This document shows positions 1 to 19,551 of a stretch of 64,000 nt of DNA, piece by piece. The notes below the pieces were generated by a model, which saw only the letters and a program-made list of their open reading frames with translations, searched no databases and was not told the origin of the DNA. Positions within the stretch are counted from its first letter, which is position 1. Each line of letters starts with the position of its first letter. This stretch comes from Anoplolepis gracilipes (taxonomy: Eukaryota > Arthropoda > Insecta > Hymenoptera > Formicidae). The stretch lies in NCBI RefSeq assembly GCF_047496725.1, contig NC_132975.1:3547501-3611500 (forward strand), given 5' to 3'. Position numbers and translations under genes: made by a program.

Positions 1-79
1 ATTATCTTAAGAGTATTATCTTAAGATTGCTGATTGAAGTAAATCTTCATATATTTTACTAATTAATTATTTATTACAG

Positions 80-611
80 AATACAAAGAAAATTGAAAAT
101 AGGTTATTGGAGCAAGAATGTCAAATAAAAAATACACTAGATGAATGTAACGAATTGCAAACAGCATTAAAAATGATAGAAAGCGTCATCCCAAATGTGG
201 AGCAAGAAATAATGCAAATGGAAGCTGTTAAATATCATGTAAATTATATGAATTTTTAATTTTATTTTAGAATTGCTATTTGGTTAGAAACTTAATATTG
301 TTATAATTAGAAAATTAATTTTATTTTAGAATTGCTATTTGGTTAGAAACTTAATATTGTTATAATTAGAAAATTTTCTACAGAATTTGCAAGCATTAGT
401 TTTCAAACAACGAAAAGCTAAAATGCTTCAAGATATTAAAGGCGGCCGATACAAGATGCTTTTTAAAAATGAAACAGCAATAAGCGAAGAATTCCAAAAC
501 GAACAGATTCTTCACAATTATTTAAAACATGTAATGGAACGAACGAGTCAAGACTTTCCTTTATTGAAAAATAATATTCAAAAAATACTTTTGACATTAG
601 AAATATTATAA
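80..611 (+). CDS. 3' end of an unrecognised coiled-coil protein (last two exons)
   Basis: Two exons are visible, 80-238 (after TTACAG, before GTAAAT) and 384-611 (after CTACAG), joined in phase 0; the stop TAA is at 609-611 and AATAAA follows at 636-641. The joined part is about 128 residues. It is rich in Glu, Lys, Gln and Asn with heptad-like hydrophobic spacing through the first exon, so a coiled coil is likely; no enzyme motif is visible. The last 30 residues are a shorter helical tail ending in LTLEIL. The gene begins left of the window. It is convergent with the UROD gene, with about 115 bp between the two stop codons. I do not recognise the family; a cytoskeletal or kinetochore/augmin-type coiled-coil protein would fit the composition, but that is a guess. 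Confidence 0.65.
257..373. repeat. 59-bp tandem duplication inside an intron
   Basis: Two nearly perfect direct copies of a 59-bp unit lie back to back in the 239-383 intron. Each contains a TTTTATTTTAG run that could act as a decoy acceptor; the reading frame supports the later CTACAG at 378-383. Confidence 0.85.
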
Positions 612-726
612 AATCCCAGTAAATATAATTAAAGAAATAAAACAATGCACTTAATAGCAAAATAATTTTAGCAAATTTATACAAATGCATAATGTATATC
701 TATATCTACGATTATAAAGGATATAC

Positions 727-1428
727 TTATGCAGAATGTACACCTTTAATAAACAATTCCATGGATAGAATAGGCGTATCTGGTAAAATACCATGACCCA
801 AATTAGCAATATATCGAGTTTTACCAAAATTGGATACCATTTTGTGTGCACGATCAACAATTTCATCCTAAAAATAATGATGAATATATTTAATACTTCT
901 CTAAATGTCTGTATCAGTAATCATTACAGTTATCACTACTTATATTAATAATTTTTATTAATTTTAAAGAGAATATCTAACATACCTGGGAAGAATACAT
1001 TGCACAAGGATCCATGTTTCCTTGCAATGTGACGTCAGGACCAAGCTGTTTTCTAGCTTCAACAGGATCTACAGTCCAATCAAGGCCTATAACTTCGTAA
1101 CTTTGATCTTTGGCAAGAAGTTTTAAAGAATTCATGGTTGCACCTTTTGGAAAAATAATCTGTAAAAAACAGGTTCAAGATTTATATCTACAAAGATATT
1201 TTGTCAAAAAATTTCAGGATAGTTATAATAAATACCATAGGTACTTCTGAAATATTTGCTTCTTTTAATTGCTTTCGTACACGTTCGCTTATTTGTTTAA
1301 GATATTTAAAGGAATAAGTTGTAAACAATGCATCATCCAAATAGTCACCATTGCTTTCAAATATTTGAAGTAACTTGAAAAAGACAATGTTCCTCTTTCA
1401 TTTATATTATTATTGTATATGCTACACG

Positions 1429-1491
<63 letters not shown>

Positions 1492-3070
1492 GATATTCCC
1501 GGGTTAAATGGCCAAATTTAAAATATGAATTTGGGACCTCAAAACAAACAAAAATTTCCTCTGGAAGTTTGCTCGCAAAAGCTTCGTTCAAGAGATATCG
1601 ACTTGTTAAGTTACAGAACCATATTAGGAATGAATAATGTCGAAATATTTCTGTTTTGTCTTTGTTTTGAAGATTGAAGGTCATTGATAGGCTTCTGTTT
1701 TCTTACAAATAGAAATTCCTTCCATTCGTAACCAAATAATTGTTAGTTCATTGAATACTTTCGTGGAGTAAAGTAGTACAATATGCCTTGTACATATTCT
1801 AATAGTAAATATGCTAATATGGTATATTTATATGGGTTTTGTAATGGAAATACTAGCGCTGCTCGCCATGAATACGCTGCGTAATTTCCGAACAGAAGAT
1901 TGCCGAATAAGCATGTATTCTCTTTAACATTTCAACAATTGAAGGAAACTGGATCATTTACAATGGTGCCCAGAGCTCATGGAGTTTTTGCACCGCTGCA
2001 GAATGAAAGAAGAACAGCCATCATATTGCATTTCGACCAAAATCCATCAACAAGTGTCCGAAGATCTGATTTTGAATTAGGAATTTTACCTACAGTTATA
2101 TGGAAGACATTTTCAGCTGATGGACGTTATCCATTCCATATTCAACGTATCCAATATTTATTACCGGCTGATATACCATGCAGAAGAGCATTTTGCGATT
2201 GGTTTTTAAACCAAACAAATAATGATCTACAATTTTGGCAAACGATTTTGTGGACAGATGAGGCTATATTTACCAAACAAGGTATTCTCAATCAAAGAAA
2301 TAGTCATATTTGGTCACATGAAAATCCTCGAGCAATCCGTGAACAACATTTCCAACACAATTTTCAGTGTAATGTGTGGTTAGGAATAATTAACAATACT
2401 TTAATTGGATCCCATTTTCTACCAGTTCGTTTAAATGCAAACAATTTTCTCGAATTTTTGAATACTCAAATGGATGACCTTTTGGAAATTCCTTTGAATT
2501 TGAGAAGAAACTTCTGGTTTCAATTGGATGGATGTCCTGTTCATTATGGTAGAGATCCTTGACAATGGCTTAATGTTCATTTTCCTGGAAAATGAATCGG
2601 TCGTGCTGGACCTGTAGCTTGGCCTCCGCGTTCATCGGATTTAACGCCTTTAGATTTTTTGTATGGGGTACTCTCAAGCAAAAAGTATACGGAGTGCCTA
2701 GTATGACCTTCAATCATTACAACGGAGGATAGTACATACAAGCGTGCGAAGAAATTACAGATGTACAATGTCAGTTATCCACTCGTTCTGTGATCGATAG
2801 GTGCAATGCTGGTCTCCGAGCTGGAGGCTATCATTTTGAACAAAATATTTAATAATTATAAATTTTGGTTACTGTAAAGCAATAAAAGAAGCAATAAAAG
2901 AGATAAACCTAGATTATTTCGGTATTATTCATTCCTATGGTTCTGTAACTTAATAAGTCGATATCTCTTGAACGAAGCTTTTGCGAGCAAACTTCCAGAG
3001 GAAATTTTTGTTTGTTTTGAGGTCCCAAATTCATATTTTAAGTTTGGCCATTTAACTCGGGAACACCCTG

Positions 3071-3128
<58 letters not shown>

Positions 3129-4173
3129 TTAAAATCAGTGCTCTCTTAAATATAAAATAAGAATAATATAATCGGCAATAAAGACTCATACCTGCTCTTT
3201 ATTGCCGATTATATTATTCTTAATATATATACATATAAACATTATTGTATACATGACGTACAATAAGGATTCTTTTTTTACAAAAGATTCCTTAAATGTT
3301 TCTCAAAATATACTTCTGAATGTACCTGAGCACCAGCTTTCACCTGCATCACTAAATAATCTACAACAATATCTGTAATTGTCTGTAATAATTTATGAGA
3401 GTCCTCTGAGTACTTGTACAACCAAGACCTTGCTTTTACCATTGTGGAACTACCTCCTCCTTGAATCATGTAACCCATTAGAGTCCACTGAAATAAAAAT
3501 TAATATATGTAAAGTATATAATTCACAGAAATCTCTACAGAGCTCTATTGAAATAATAATTTTCAATTTGCATGTTTTTCTAGGCAATATAAAAATACTT
3601 GCAGGCGCTCCAGTGAAGCCTATTAATGGCACTCTTCCATCTAATTTATGCCGAGTCAATGTTATAGCATCTCCGACATATTTTAAAACCTCTTCTACAT
3701 TTGGTCGCACAAGTCTTGCTAAATCATTAGGATCAGCTAAGGGTTGAGGTAAGACTGGACCCTAATGGATACTTTTTATTTATAGAGAATTAACAATGAA
3801 ATATTGAATATAATATAATATATGTCTTATTTAGCTATTGTTTTCAAAACATATAATTTGCAAAGATTTTACTTACTATCCCCGCTATCATTTCGACCTT
3901 CAGGCCCATCGCCTGAGGAATCACTAGAATATCCGAGAATATTATACTGGCGTCTAGATTGAAACGTTCTATTGGCTGCAGAGTTACTTGGCATGCCAGT
4001 TCCGGGGTTTGACAGATTGTGAAAAAATCATACTGGGCTCTGACCTCCCGAAACTCCGGAAGATATCTCCCGGCCTGTCTCATGACCCAAACCGGCACCC
4101 TGTCTACCGGTTCTCCGCGTGCCGCTCTAAGCACACGATCATTTTTTAAAGGTGGAAAATTATGCTTAATCAT
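727..4173 (-). CDS. Urod: Uroporphyrinogen decarboxylase (UROD), complete, six coding exons
   Basis: UROD removes the four acetate carboxyls of uroporphyrinogen III to give coproporphyrinogen III, the fifth step of haem synthesis, as a cytosolic homodimer. Coding exons on the minus strand: 4173-3877, 3761-3603, 3487-3326, 1373-1236, 1159-986, 867-727. All junctions are phase 0 and give 356 residues plus TAA (human protein 367). The family signature MRQAGRYLPEF is at residues 31-41; Arg32, Arg36, Asp81 (FSDI), Tyr158, Ser213 (FES) and His335 (NLGHG) match the known active-site residues. Intron 2 uses a GC donor (GCAAGT). Intron 3 (1374-3325) has been enlarged by a Tc1/mariner-like element and AT microsatellites. 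The start ATG at 4173 is the first in frame and gives the expected short N-terminus before LKND. The gene looks intact, with no frameshift or stop. Confidence 0.95.
1434..1486. repeat. (AT)n microsatellite
   Basis: Uninterrupted AT dinucleotides immediately left of the transposon terminus; probably the TA-rich target site. Confidence 0.95.
1489..3070 (+). mobile_element. Tc1/mariner-like DNA transposon with about 150-bp terminal inverted repeats
   Basis: The left end (from 1489, CAGGATATTCCC) and the right end (to 3070, reverse complement CAGGGTGTTCCC) are inverted copies over roughly 150 bp (about 1489-1645 and 2925-3070) with few differences. The element is 1582 bp and sits in UROD intron 3 between AT microsatellites; TA follows the right end, and the left flank reads CA, so one target TA may be mutated. 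The transposase frame lies between the repeats in plus orientation, opposite to UROD. Stops and a frameshift make it non-autonomous. Confidence 0.9.
1783..2727 (+). pseudogene. Tc1/mariner-like transposase, inactivated
   Basis: The frame opens at ATG 1783 with an N-terminal helix-turn-helix of the DUF4817 type (Tyr-Gly, then Ala-Arg-x-Tyr before FPNRR). An in-frame TAA lies at 1882. The catalytic part then runs openly to 2562 and shows WTDEA (first Asp) and FQLDGCP (second Asp). TGA at 2560 and a further TGA about 11 codons on interrupt it. WPPRSSDL (third Asp) lies about 36 residues after the second, and a one-base shift occurs near 2655, after which FFVWGTL is recovered. The DDD triad is the mariner type. 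Its three stops and one shift mean it cannot make full-length protein. Confidence 0.88.
3073..3122. repeat. (AT)n microsatellite
   Basis: AT dinucleotides abutting the right end of the Tc1/mariner-like element. Confidence 0.95.
3159..3221. repeat. Perfect 25-bp inverted repeat with 13-nt loop
   Basis: Arms 3159-3183 and 3197-3221 are exact reverse complements around the loop 3184-3196. It lies in UROD intron 3, between the transposon and the intron 3 donor. It may be a small foldback or MITE remnant. Confidence 0.9.
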
Positions 4174-5308
4174 CCTCTGACTGTTCTTTTGGATCAGTCT
4201 TGTTCCGTCCCAGTATATCTTTTATCACGTAATCTTTTTATGGAGATTCTTTTTATATGTATTGTATTTGCGTAATATTAAATACGCGTAATTCTTTGGC
4301 AGTGTTTTGCTCATATATGTAATGGTTTTGCTAATTACAATTACGTGTTAGCAGAGAGAAATAACTTGAGAGGCGCTACGCTATGGCACAGTTTTTTCTT
4401 GACATGCTTTTTCCCCGCGGTACACGGTACAGTGACGCTAACTGGATCCATTTTATAGCCGGCGGAACTACATGGCTGGATCCACTTTTCGGTGCCATGG
4501 TAAAACGACCGATTGGTTCGTGTCCGTAGTAAATCCATAATTTAGGATCTCAAAAGTATGAAATATTATGGGTTTATTAGTATATGTTTATGTATTATAC
4601 AGAGTTAAAAGTAACTCGTTACCGTTACAGTTCTTTTTTCCAAAAAGTAACTCGTTACCGTTACCGTCATTCAAAAAGTGTAACGAATCGTTACAATTTC
4701 CATTACTTTTTTTTATACAATACAAACTTTACATAAAAATTTTTTTAACACGAAATCAAATTTTTACACTAAACACAAAATTTGTGAACATTATTTTACA
4801 TTAAAGTAATAAAAATCATTAATGATAATTTTTTGATAGTGATTCGCTATTGATATAAAGTGCGTAATAATTTTTATAATAATAAATTATTTTAAATAAA
4901 AGAAACTTTTGAAAAAAAATGTAAACAAGCTTTCTTAAACACGCGTTTATTAGATTCTGTAAATGTAAATAAAATAATTTTCTTATTGTTAGTTTACTTT
5001 CAATAGATTTGTAAATATGGTTAAAATGGTTTTTTTCGCGTCTTTTCAATTTTTTTTATTTTAAAACTCCAACACGATACGATATATAATTTTCATAACA
5101 TCGAATTCTTGATTATAATCATTGAATTATATCTGTTTACTTAAATGTTGTATATCTTATTTTGACTTTCAACTGATTTATACGTTACGTACAATAAATT
5201 CATTTGAATACGTTGACAAATAATTCTGTATTTGCGATCTTATATTGCGACCTTTTCGGGCGTGCGCAAAAGTGTGTTTCTCTTTATCAAACTTTTATAA
5301 TATAAATA
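4174..5308. other. UROD upstream region; no gene recognised
   Basis: AT-rich sequence 5' of UROD. It contains the presumed promoter and 5'UTR and, at about 4605-4710, a run of degenerate GTAACTCGTTACCGTTAC units suggesting a decayed repeat. Open frames here are short and low-complexity. Confidence 0.6.
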
Positions 5309-5430
5309 TAGTCAGACATCTTATCCTATGACTCTCTTATATACTACGAAACCTCTTATCCTACGACAAAAAACTCTCTCATGCTACGACCACGAAAGGG
5401 GAATTATATCCCCACTCTCAAATTTTTGTC
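5309..5430 (+). mobile_element. Truncated MITE copy (same family as 18068-18259)
   Basis: It shares CCTCTTATCCTACGAC, CTCATGCTACGACC and GAAAGGGGAATTATA with the complete copy near 18.1 kb and keeps a diverged left terminus (GTCAGACATCTTATCC). The right half is missing. Confidence 0.8.
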
Positions 5431-5706
5431 AAAAAATCGTCGCTCTGCCACGCAAAGCGAGATATAAATTTTTTAAGATAATCATTTTTGAGGCTATGAA
5501 ACCTGTCATTCGGGCAACATATAGTGATATGGACGTGCGCTGCGGTCATGCGCACATGCGTTTTAGTAACTTACACAAAATTTTAAATAAATCCTTTTTA
5601 ATTTTAATAAATCCTTTTTATGTTGCTATGCAAGTTACAAACCCATGTGGAATCGTATATGCATTGCAAAGTACATGCTTAGATGGGAGTGCATAGGGGA
5701 ACAGGG

Positions 5707-6316
5707 CAAAGAGTAAAAAGAAACAGGAGGGAATGTATCGGTGGTGGGGACTAGCCAAATCGCTGGACGGAAGCCGCCATCTTGAGTGTCCACTTTTCTG
5801 ACGCTTATTAGCATCGTCTGCTGCTGTTGTCAGAGAGGCACGCATGCGGGTATTATTTTGCACAATTATTAATTCTAAAAAAAAAAATAGTGAAATAAAT
5901 AGTGAAATAAAATGGTGCATTGTCAGGCCTGTGGCATAACAACAGCGCGAAATTATGGGATAACATTTTATCGGTTAATAATTGTTATCAATATAATAAC
6001 AAGAATTTAATATATTATTTAAAGGACAGTAAACAATGTGTTAAAATTTCAATATTATTAATATATATTATTTTATTTGTTGCATATTAAAATTATATAT
6101 TTCAATTTAATCTTATTGAGTTGATTTTATTAAAAATATTAAGTATATTCCATATTTATATTTAAAACTTTATTCTTCCAGCATCTCCGAAAAGCCATTC
6201 AATTTTGACGCCCATAAGCAGCCATTTTGAGTGTCCACTTTTATGCTGGTATATATAGGCATTTCCGTCCGTTTAGCTCGAGCCATATGCTCCCTCCTGT
6301 TTCTTTTCACTCTTTG
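5707..6316. repeat. Inverted and direct repeats around a short spacer
   Basis: About 26 bp at 5707-5732 recurs inverted at 6291-6316 (AAAGAAACAGGAGGGA core). A second motif (GAGTGTCCACTTTT, preceded by GCCATC/TTT) recurs in direct orientation at about 5777 and 6221; read on the minus strand the first copy contains AAGATGGCGGC, a YY1/Pho-like promoter motif. The layout suggests a decayed element or duplicated promoter block. Confidence 0.6.
5912..5971 (+). CDS. Possible THAP-domain first exon
   Basis: ATG at 5912 opens about 20 codons with a CxxC pair near the N-terminus followed by GITFYR, the layout of the first strand of THAP zinc fingers (known from P-element transposases and THAP host proteins), and ends at a GTTAAT donor-like site. 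No following exon with the C-terminal CxxH half was found. It may be a relic of a P-like element, since it lies between inverted repeats, or chance. Confidence 0.25.
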
Positions 6317-6348
6317 GGACGGGGCGAGCCCTGTCCTCATAAGAAAAA

Positions 6349-6494
6349 TGGCTGGTATTCATAGTTCGATCTTATATTTAAGGTCGTCTTAAGATCTTGT
6401 TCAACCAATAAAATGATGCTATGCAGCTACTTCATTGGTTGAACGGAATCTTAAGACAATCTTAAATATAAAATCGGACTATAAATACCGACCA
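6349..6494. mobile_element. 146-bp foldback element
   Basis: Arms of about 65 bp (6349-6416 and 6428-6494) are imperfect inverted copies beginning TGGCTGGTATTCATAGT and ending with its near complement. There is no coding capacity. It lies about 200 bp upstream of the start codon of the 733-aa gene. Confidence 0.8.
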
Positions 6495-6689
6495 TTGTCT
6501 ATTCTACTAAGTCTATGGCTACAGTAGATCTGTCATTGTTCATTATCCAGTGTTTTCTGCTTTTTCTATCGATCCCATTTCAGTTTTTCAGTGCGTTAAA
6601 GTCCTTCTATTAGCAGAAGTTCTATACTGTTGATCCTTTACGACAGTATTTGATAGACTTTAACGAGTTATGGTTTTATAAGACAAACA

Positions 6690-15490
<8,801 letters not shown>

Positions 15491-16329
15491 AATGTATCGA
15501 GATGAAGACACAGATAAATTTGTAATTGTATGAGATATTTTTATGCATGCAAGTTTTTATATGATATTCTATATGTATAATAGTTTGATATGTTTTATTA
15601 CTCCTTAAATATTCCTAGAATATTTAAATGATAACCAGAATATCCAGATAATTGTATATTCATAAATATTGACTTATTATTTTATGTGTTTTATGAAAAT
15701 ATTTATTATATATATTAAAAGAGAAATTTTAGATCGAAGAAGTTAGCATTTTAAATAATGATTATGATAAGGCATGATTATGATATGCTTCACGAAAGAG
15801 AAAAATTTTAAAGAAATACTGAAAATATAATAAGATGCACTTGATGTATATGTGATAAAATAATTATGTAAGATTAGTATATCAATTGCATCGCAGTATA
15901 TTAAAATCTTTACTGTAATGTAATATGAAATTTTTTTCATCTAAATAGTTATAATTTTGTATATCGTTAGTGTTTGAATCTCGTTTAGTAGTAAAAGTTA
16001 GAAACTAACATAGATAAAATTTCTATTTATCTATTTTGCAATGTAATTTATGCTCAAGAAATTTTAATCATGACAATGATGCTGTAATTTGTATCAAGAG
16101 GTCGCCAATAAGAAAACATATTCTCTTAAAACGATTATTTTTTTGATAGAATTATTTTAACCAAGTTGCTAGAGATAGAGTTAGTTGTTCGTGTGTAAAA
16201 AAAAAAAAAAAAAAAAAACATTTTACAGCTTTAAGAGCATAGGATGTAGAGGTAATAAAAATGAATCCAATATACATTATCATAATAAACATTTATTTAA
16301 TTACAATTGTAATATATTACTTAACTGGG

Positions 16330-16845
16330 AATACTTTTCATATACAAAAAATTGGGCTATTTTCAAGTCTCTGCAAGGTGAAAAATTATCATAGATAAAA
16401 AATTAAAAATACATTTCAAAATGTTTGAAGTTTCAACTTTAACGTGCTATCGGTAGTTTAAAAAAATTTTGTCTTCACAGTTCTGTGCCTTGAAAAGGAC
16501 ATATTTTTTCCTTAAAATTATGTATTTTTGACACTCTACAGCTCGATAAAAAAATTTCTTTCGAAAAATTTAAGTTCTATAAACTATAACATTTGACGTA
16601 GAAAAAGCTTTTTTTGTAAATTTTCTTACCATTTTTTTGGCCGAGTTACACGATTTTGAAACTAAATCTGTATTTTTTAGAAATAAAATAAAACAAAACA
16701 TTTTTAAAAAATATTGATATCACATTAAAGTTGAAACTTCAAACTTTAAAATGCTTTTTTAATTATTTCTTTACGATGATTTTTTTTGTCGAGTTAGAAC
16801 GGTTTGAACATAGCTCAAAGGTATAAAAAGTGTTCTTTATTTGTT
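16330..16845. mobile_element. Long palindromic AT-rich repeat, copy 2
   Basis: Same family as 14178-15022: it shares TTGGGCTATTTTCAA, AAAGGACATATTTTTTCC, CTCTACAGCTCGATAAAAAAATTTC and the inverted end ACGATGATTTTTTTTGTCGAG. It is shorter and diverged. Confidence 0.75.
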
Positions 16846-18067
16846 TTGTGTATTTGAGTAGTGTGTAATTAAAAAAGAAAAATAAACCATAGCTTATATC
16901 TTTTGTATAAGGATATATATTTGTATACAAAATGTAAAGAATGTAACAAGAGATATGATAAAAGTATTATTTATTATATTAGCTAGAAAATAAAAGTAAA
17001 TCATGTGTATATAAGAACATATTGTATATAAAATTGAAAGTTAAAAAATTAAATAAATGTAACTTTAATATGTTATAGAATAATCAGAATTAAAATAAGT
17101 ATTTAATTACATGTGATATGATAAATATATTTAATGAGAAAGAAACACATTTTTTAAGAACTTTGTGTACAAATCCAAATATATGATTCATGTTATGTTT
17201 AGATTGTTTCAAACCCATTGATTGATGATTGATAATCATGATAAATGTCAGCCACGATCATTCAGCTAAGAGGTTGATGATACTTTTGTTGCAAATTTGA
17301 TAGTCTTCGAGAGAGATTCATTTCTGTGCGATCCCATATACCTATATATATTTCTACATACCTATATATTTTTACATACATATATATATTTCCCTTCTGA
17401 AATATTTAATTTTAAGATTTATATTGATTTAGTATTAAAGGTTAATCAATTGATCTTCTTTATTGCTAAATTGGCTGCACACCAGTTTAGAAGGTATCTT
17501 TTTCCCTCTAATATTTAATTATATATAATTTATTCAGATCTGAAAGATATGCAAACCCTTTGCAATATCTAATGAATTAAAATCGTTTGATAAGCGTTGA
17601 TAATACGTTCCTTTATGTCTTTAAAGCCTATTCTATAATGTACACACTCCTAAAAAAAATTGTTAAACTTTGAAGTGCTATAACTTTGTGAAAAATTATC
17701 CTATTGAAACAAACAAAAGAGCAAATTAAAGTTTAATGTCTACTTTGAGATACTCTTGGACCCATATGAAAATACATTTATTAAATTTTAAGTTATTTGA
17801 TTTTGAAGCGGAATAAGACAAATAAAAGGAAATGAAAATCTCACCTTTAACGGATCACACCGAGTGAGATAATTTTTTTTGGCTTATCAAACTAATTTCA
17901 AGTGAAAGGCTGTTCCATTAGCTTTAATTTAATTTTTTATTTTTTGTCGTACGATTTTACTAAGTTATTCTACTTTAAACAAAAAACTCTTTAAACTTTA
18001 ATAGGCTATATTAGGTGAACAGATTATCGTACGGGAATGGAAAAAAAGCATTTTGAAATTTAAAATG

Positions 18068-18259
18068 CAGTCGGACCTTTTATTCTACGACCCTCTTATG
18101 CTACGAAACCTCTTATCCTACGACAAAAAATCCTCTCATGCTACGACCTACGACCGCGAAAGGGGAATTATACCCCTACTCTCAAGTTTTTGTCGTAGAA
18201 TCAGAGGTTTAAGGGGAAGATTCCGGACCGAAAATATCGTAGGATAAGAGGTCCGACTG
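18068..18259. mobile_element. 192-bp pogo-like MITE, complete
   Basis: Terminal inverted repeats of 23 bp: left CAGTCGGACCTTTTATTCTAC, and the right end reads the same with two changes on the other strand. TA follows the right end; the left flank is TG, so one TA may be mutated. CAGT-type ends with TA targets are typical of Tc1/pogo derivatives. No coding capacity. A truncated relative is at 5309-5430. Confidence 0.88.
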
Positions 18260-18367
18260 TATCAGCTTTCAAGTAATAAGACTAAATTTTAGATATGATT
18301 TCTTTTTGCATGCCGTTTTGCACTTTGAATTCAGTTCCAAACTTTCAGTACGTCGACAATACAAATT

Positions 18368-19551
18368 AAGGATGTTTAGTACCTATTTTTAAAAATATAG
18401 GAATTTAATAAAATTTGCACAGATTGTTCTGATACATGTTCAGAAACTTATAAAAAAACCTGGAGTGCATTCACTGAAGCAATCCAAAGTTATAAAGATT
18501 TTAATTTGCAATAAATTTACCCGTCGATATTATTATAAATATAATTATTTTGTAGATCTAATTATAAGTAAAAGTATTAATATAATTATAAATATAGTTA
18601 TTTATATAAATAAGTATAAATATAATTATTTCTGTCCTTTTTAGCCCTTAAATTGATACGATTACAGATTTTCTATTTTATAAAAAAACCTGTGATCGTG
18701 TTGATTTAAGAGCTAAAATAGATAGAAATAATAATAGGAATTTATTCAAAATTTGCAAAAGTATAGTTTAAATATAGAGAAAATATTTGATCACATAATT
18801 TTTTTGGTCAAGTACTGACTAGTTCAAAAGATATTGAATATAATTTTCTCAATTTCGTCCTATTATCCGAGATGACATATTATTTATTATGAAAACGTGG
18901 CAACATAGCATTCAGCTGAGCCTTCTTTTGACATTTTAAATAACCTACCCAGGTAGCACTGTTCGTTTTATAAACGTTTTCTAAACGTATCTAATACGAA
19001 AAGATGCGTTTAGAAAACGTTATAAAACGTTTATAAAACGAACATGTGCTACTTGGGCTATCTTTTCATCTGAAGAAGCCTCTATATACAAATGTGTAGC
19101 CACTAGGTCTCATATGTCAATTTGCAATTTGACCAACTTATGAAAAATTACTATGTTGCCACATTTCTTTCTTCTCGGAGAAATGACAAATTATTAAATT
19201 TATCAAAGAAATAGTTAAAAATCTTCTATATTTTGTCATTATTCACTATTATAATTTTTATTCTGACATTTTTAAATTACTCTGTACAAGTAAATTCTTT
19301 TATTTTTATAATTCAAATTTTGTGCTGTAATGTTGAAATCGAGGTACCGTCAATGATAAAAGTTTCTCATTATAATTTAAGAAACACGAAAAAAAGCAAC
19401 AGAAGTTGGAAAATACATTTTTACACTCTAGCTATGAATAAATAATAAGATTTTATGCAATCTTTATAATAATCATATATTAAGATGAGAAAAGTATATA
19501 TTCGTCAATTTCGACTACTTTTTGCTCCGATTGTAGGTGCTAAACATCCTT
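18368..19551. mobile_element. Putative 1.2-kb element with short inverted termini
   Basis: AAGGATGTTTAGTACCTA at the left and its complement (A/G variant) at the right end. Subterminal inverted segments also exist, including GACATATTATTTATTATG/GTGGCAACATAG near 18871-18909 against 19157-19195. A smaller MITE (18948-19058) lies inside. No transposase was found and the target duplication is unclear. Confidence 0.5.
18948..19058. mobile_element. 111-bp MITE with CCCAGGTAGCAC ends
   Basis: Arms of about 45 bp: CCCAGGTAGCACTGTTCG left, and the right end complements it (GTGCTACTTGGG). Both arms contain repeated AAACGTTTT-type motifs. Confidence 0.85.

Noticed and set aside
5618..5920. 100-codon minus-strand ORF
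   Set aside because: Spans repeat-like, low-complexity DNA with no family match and opposes the THAP-like reading.
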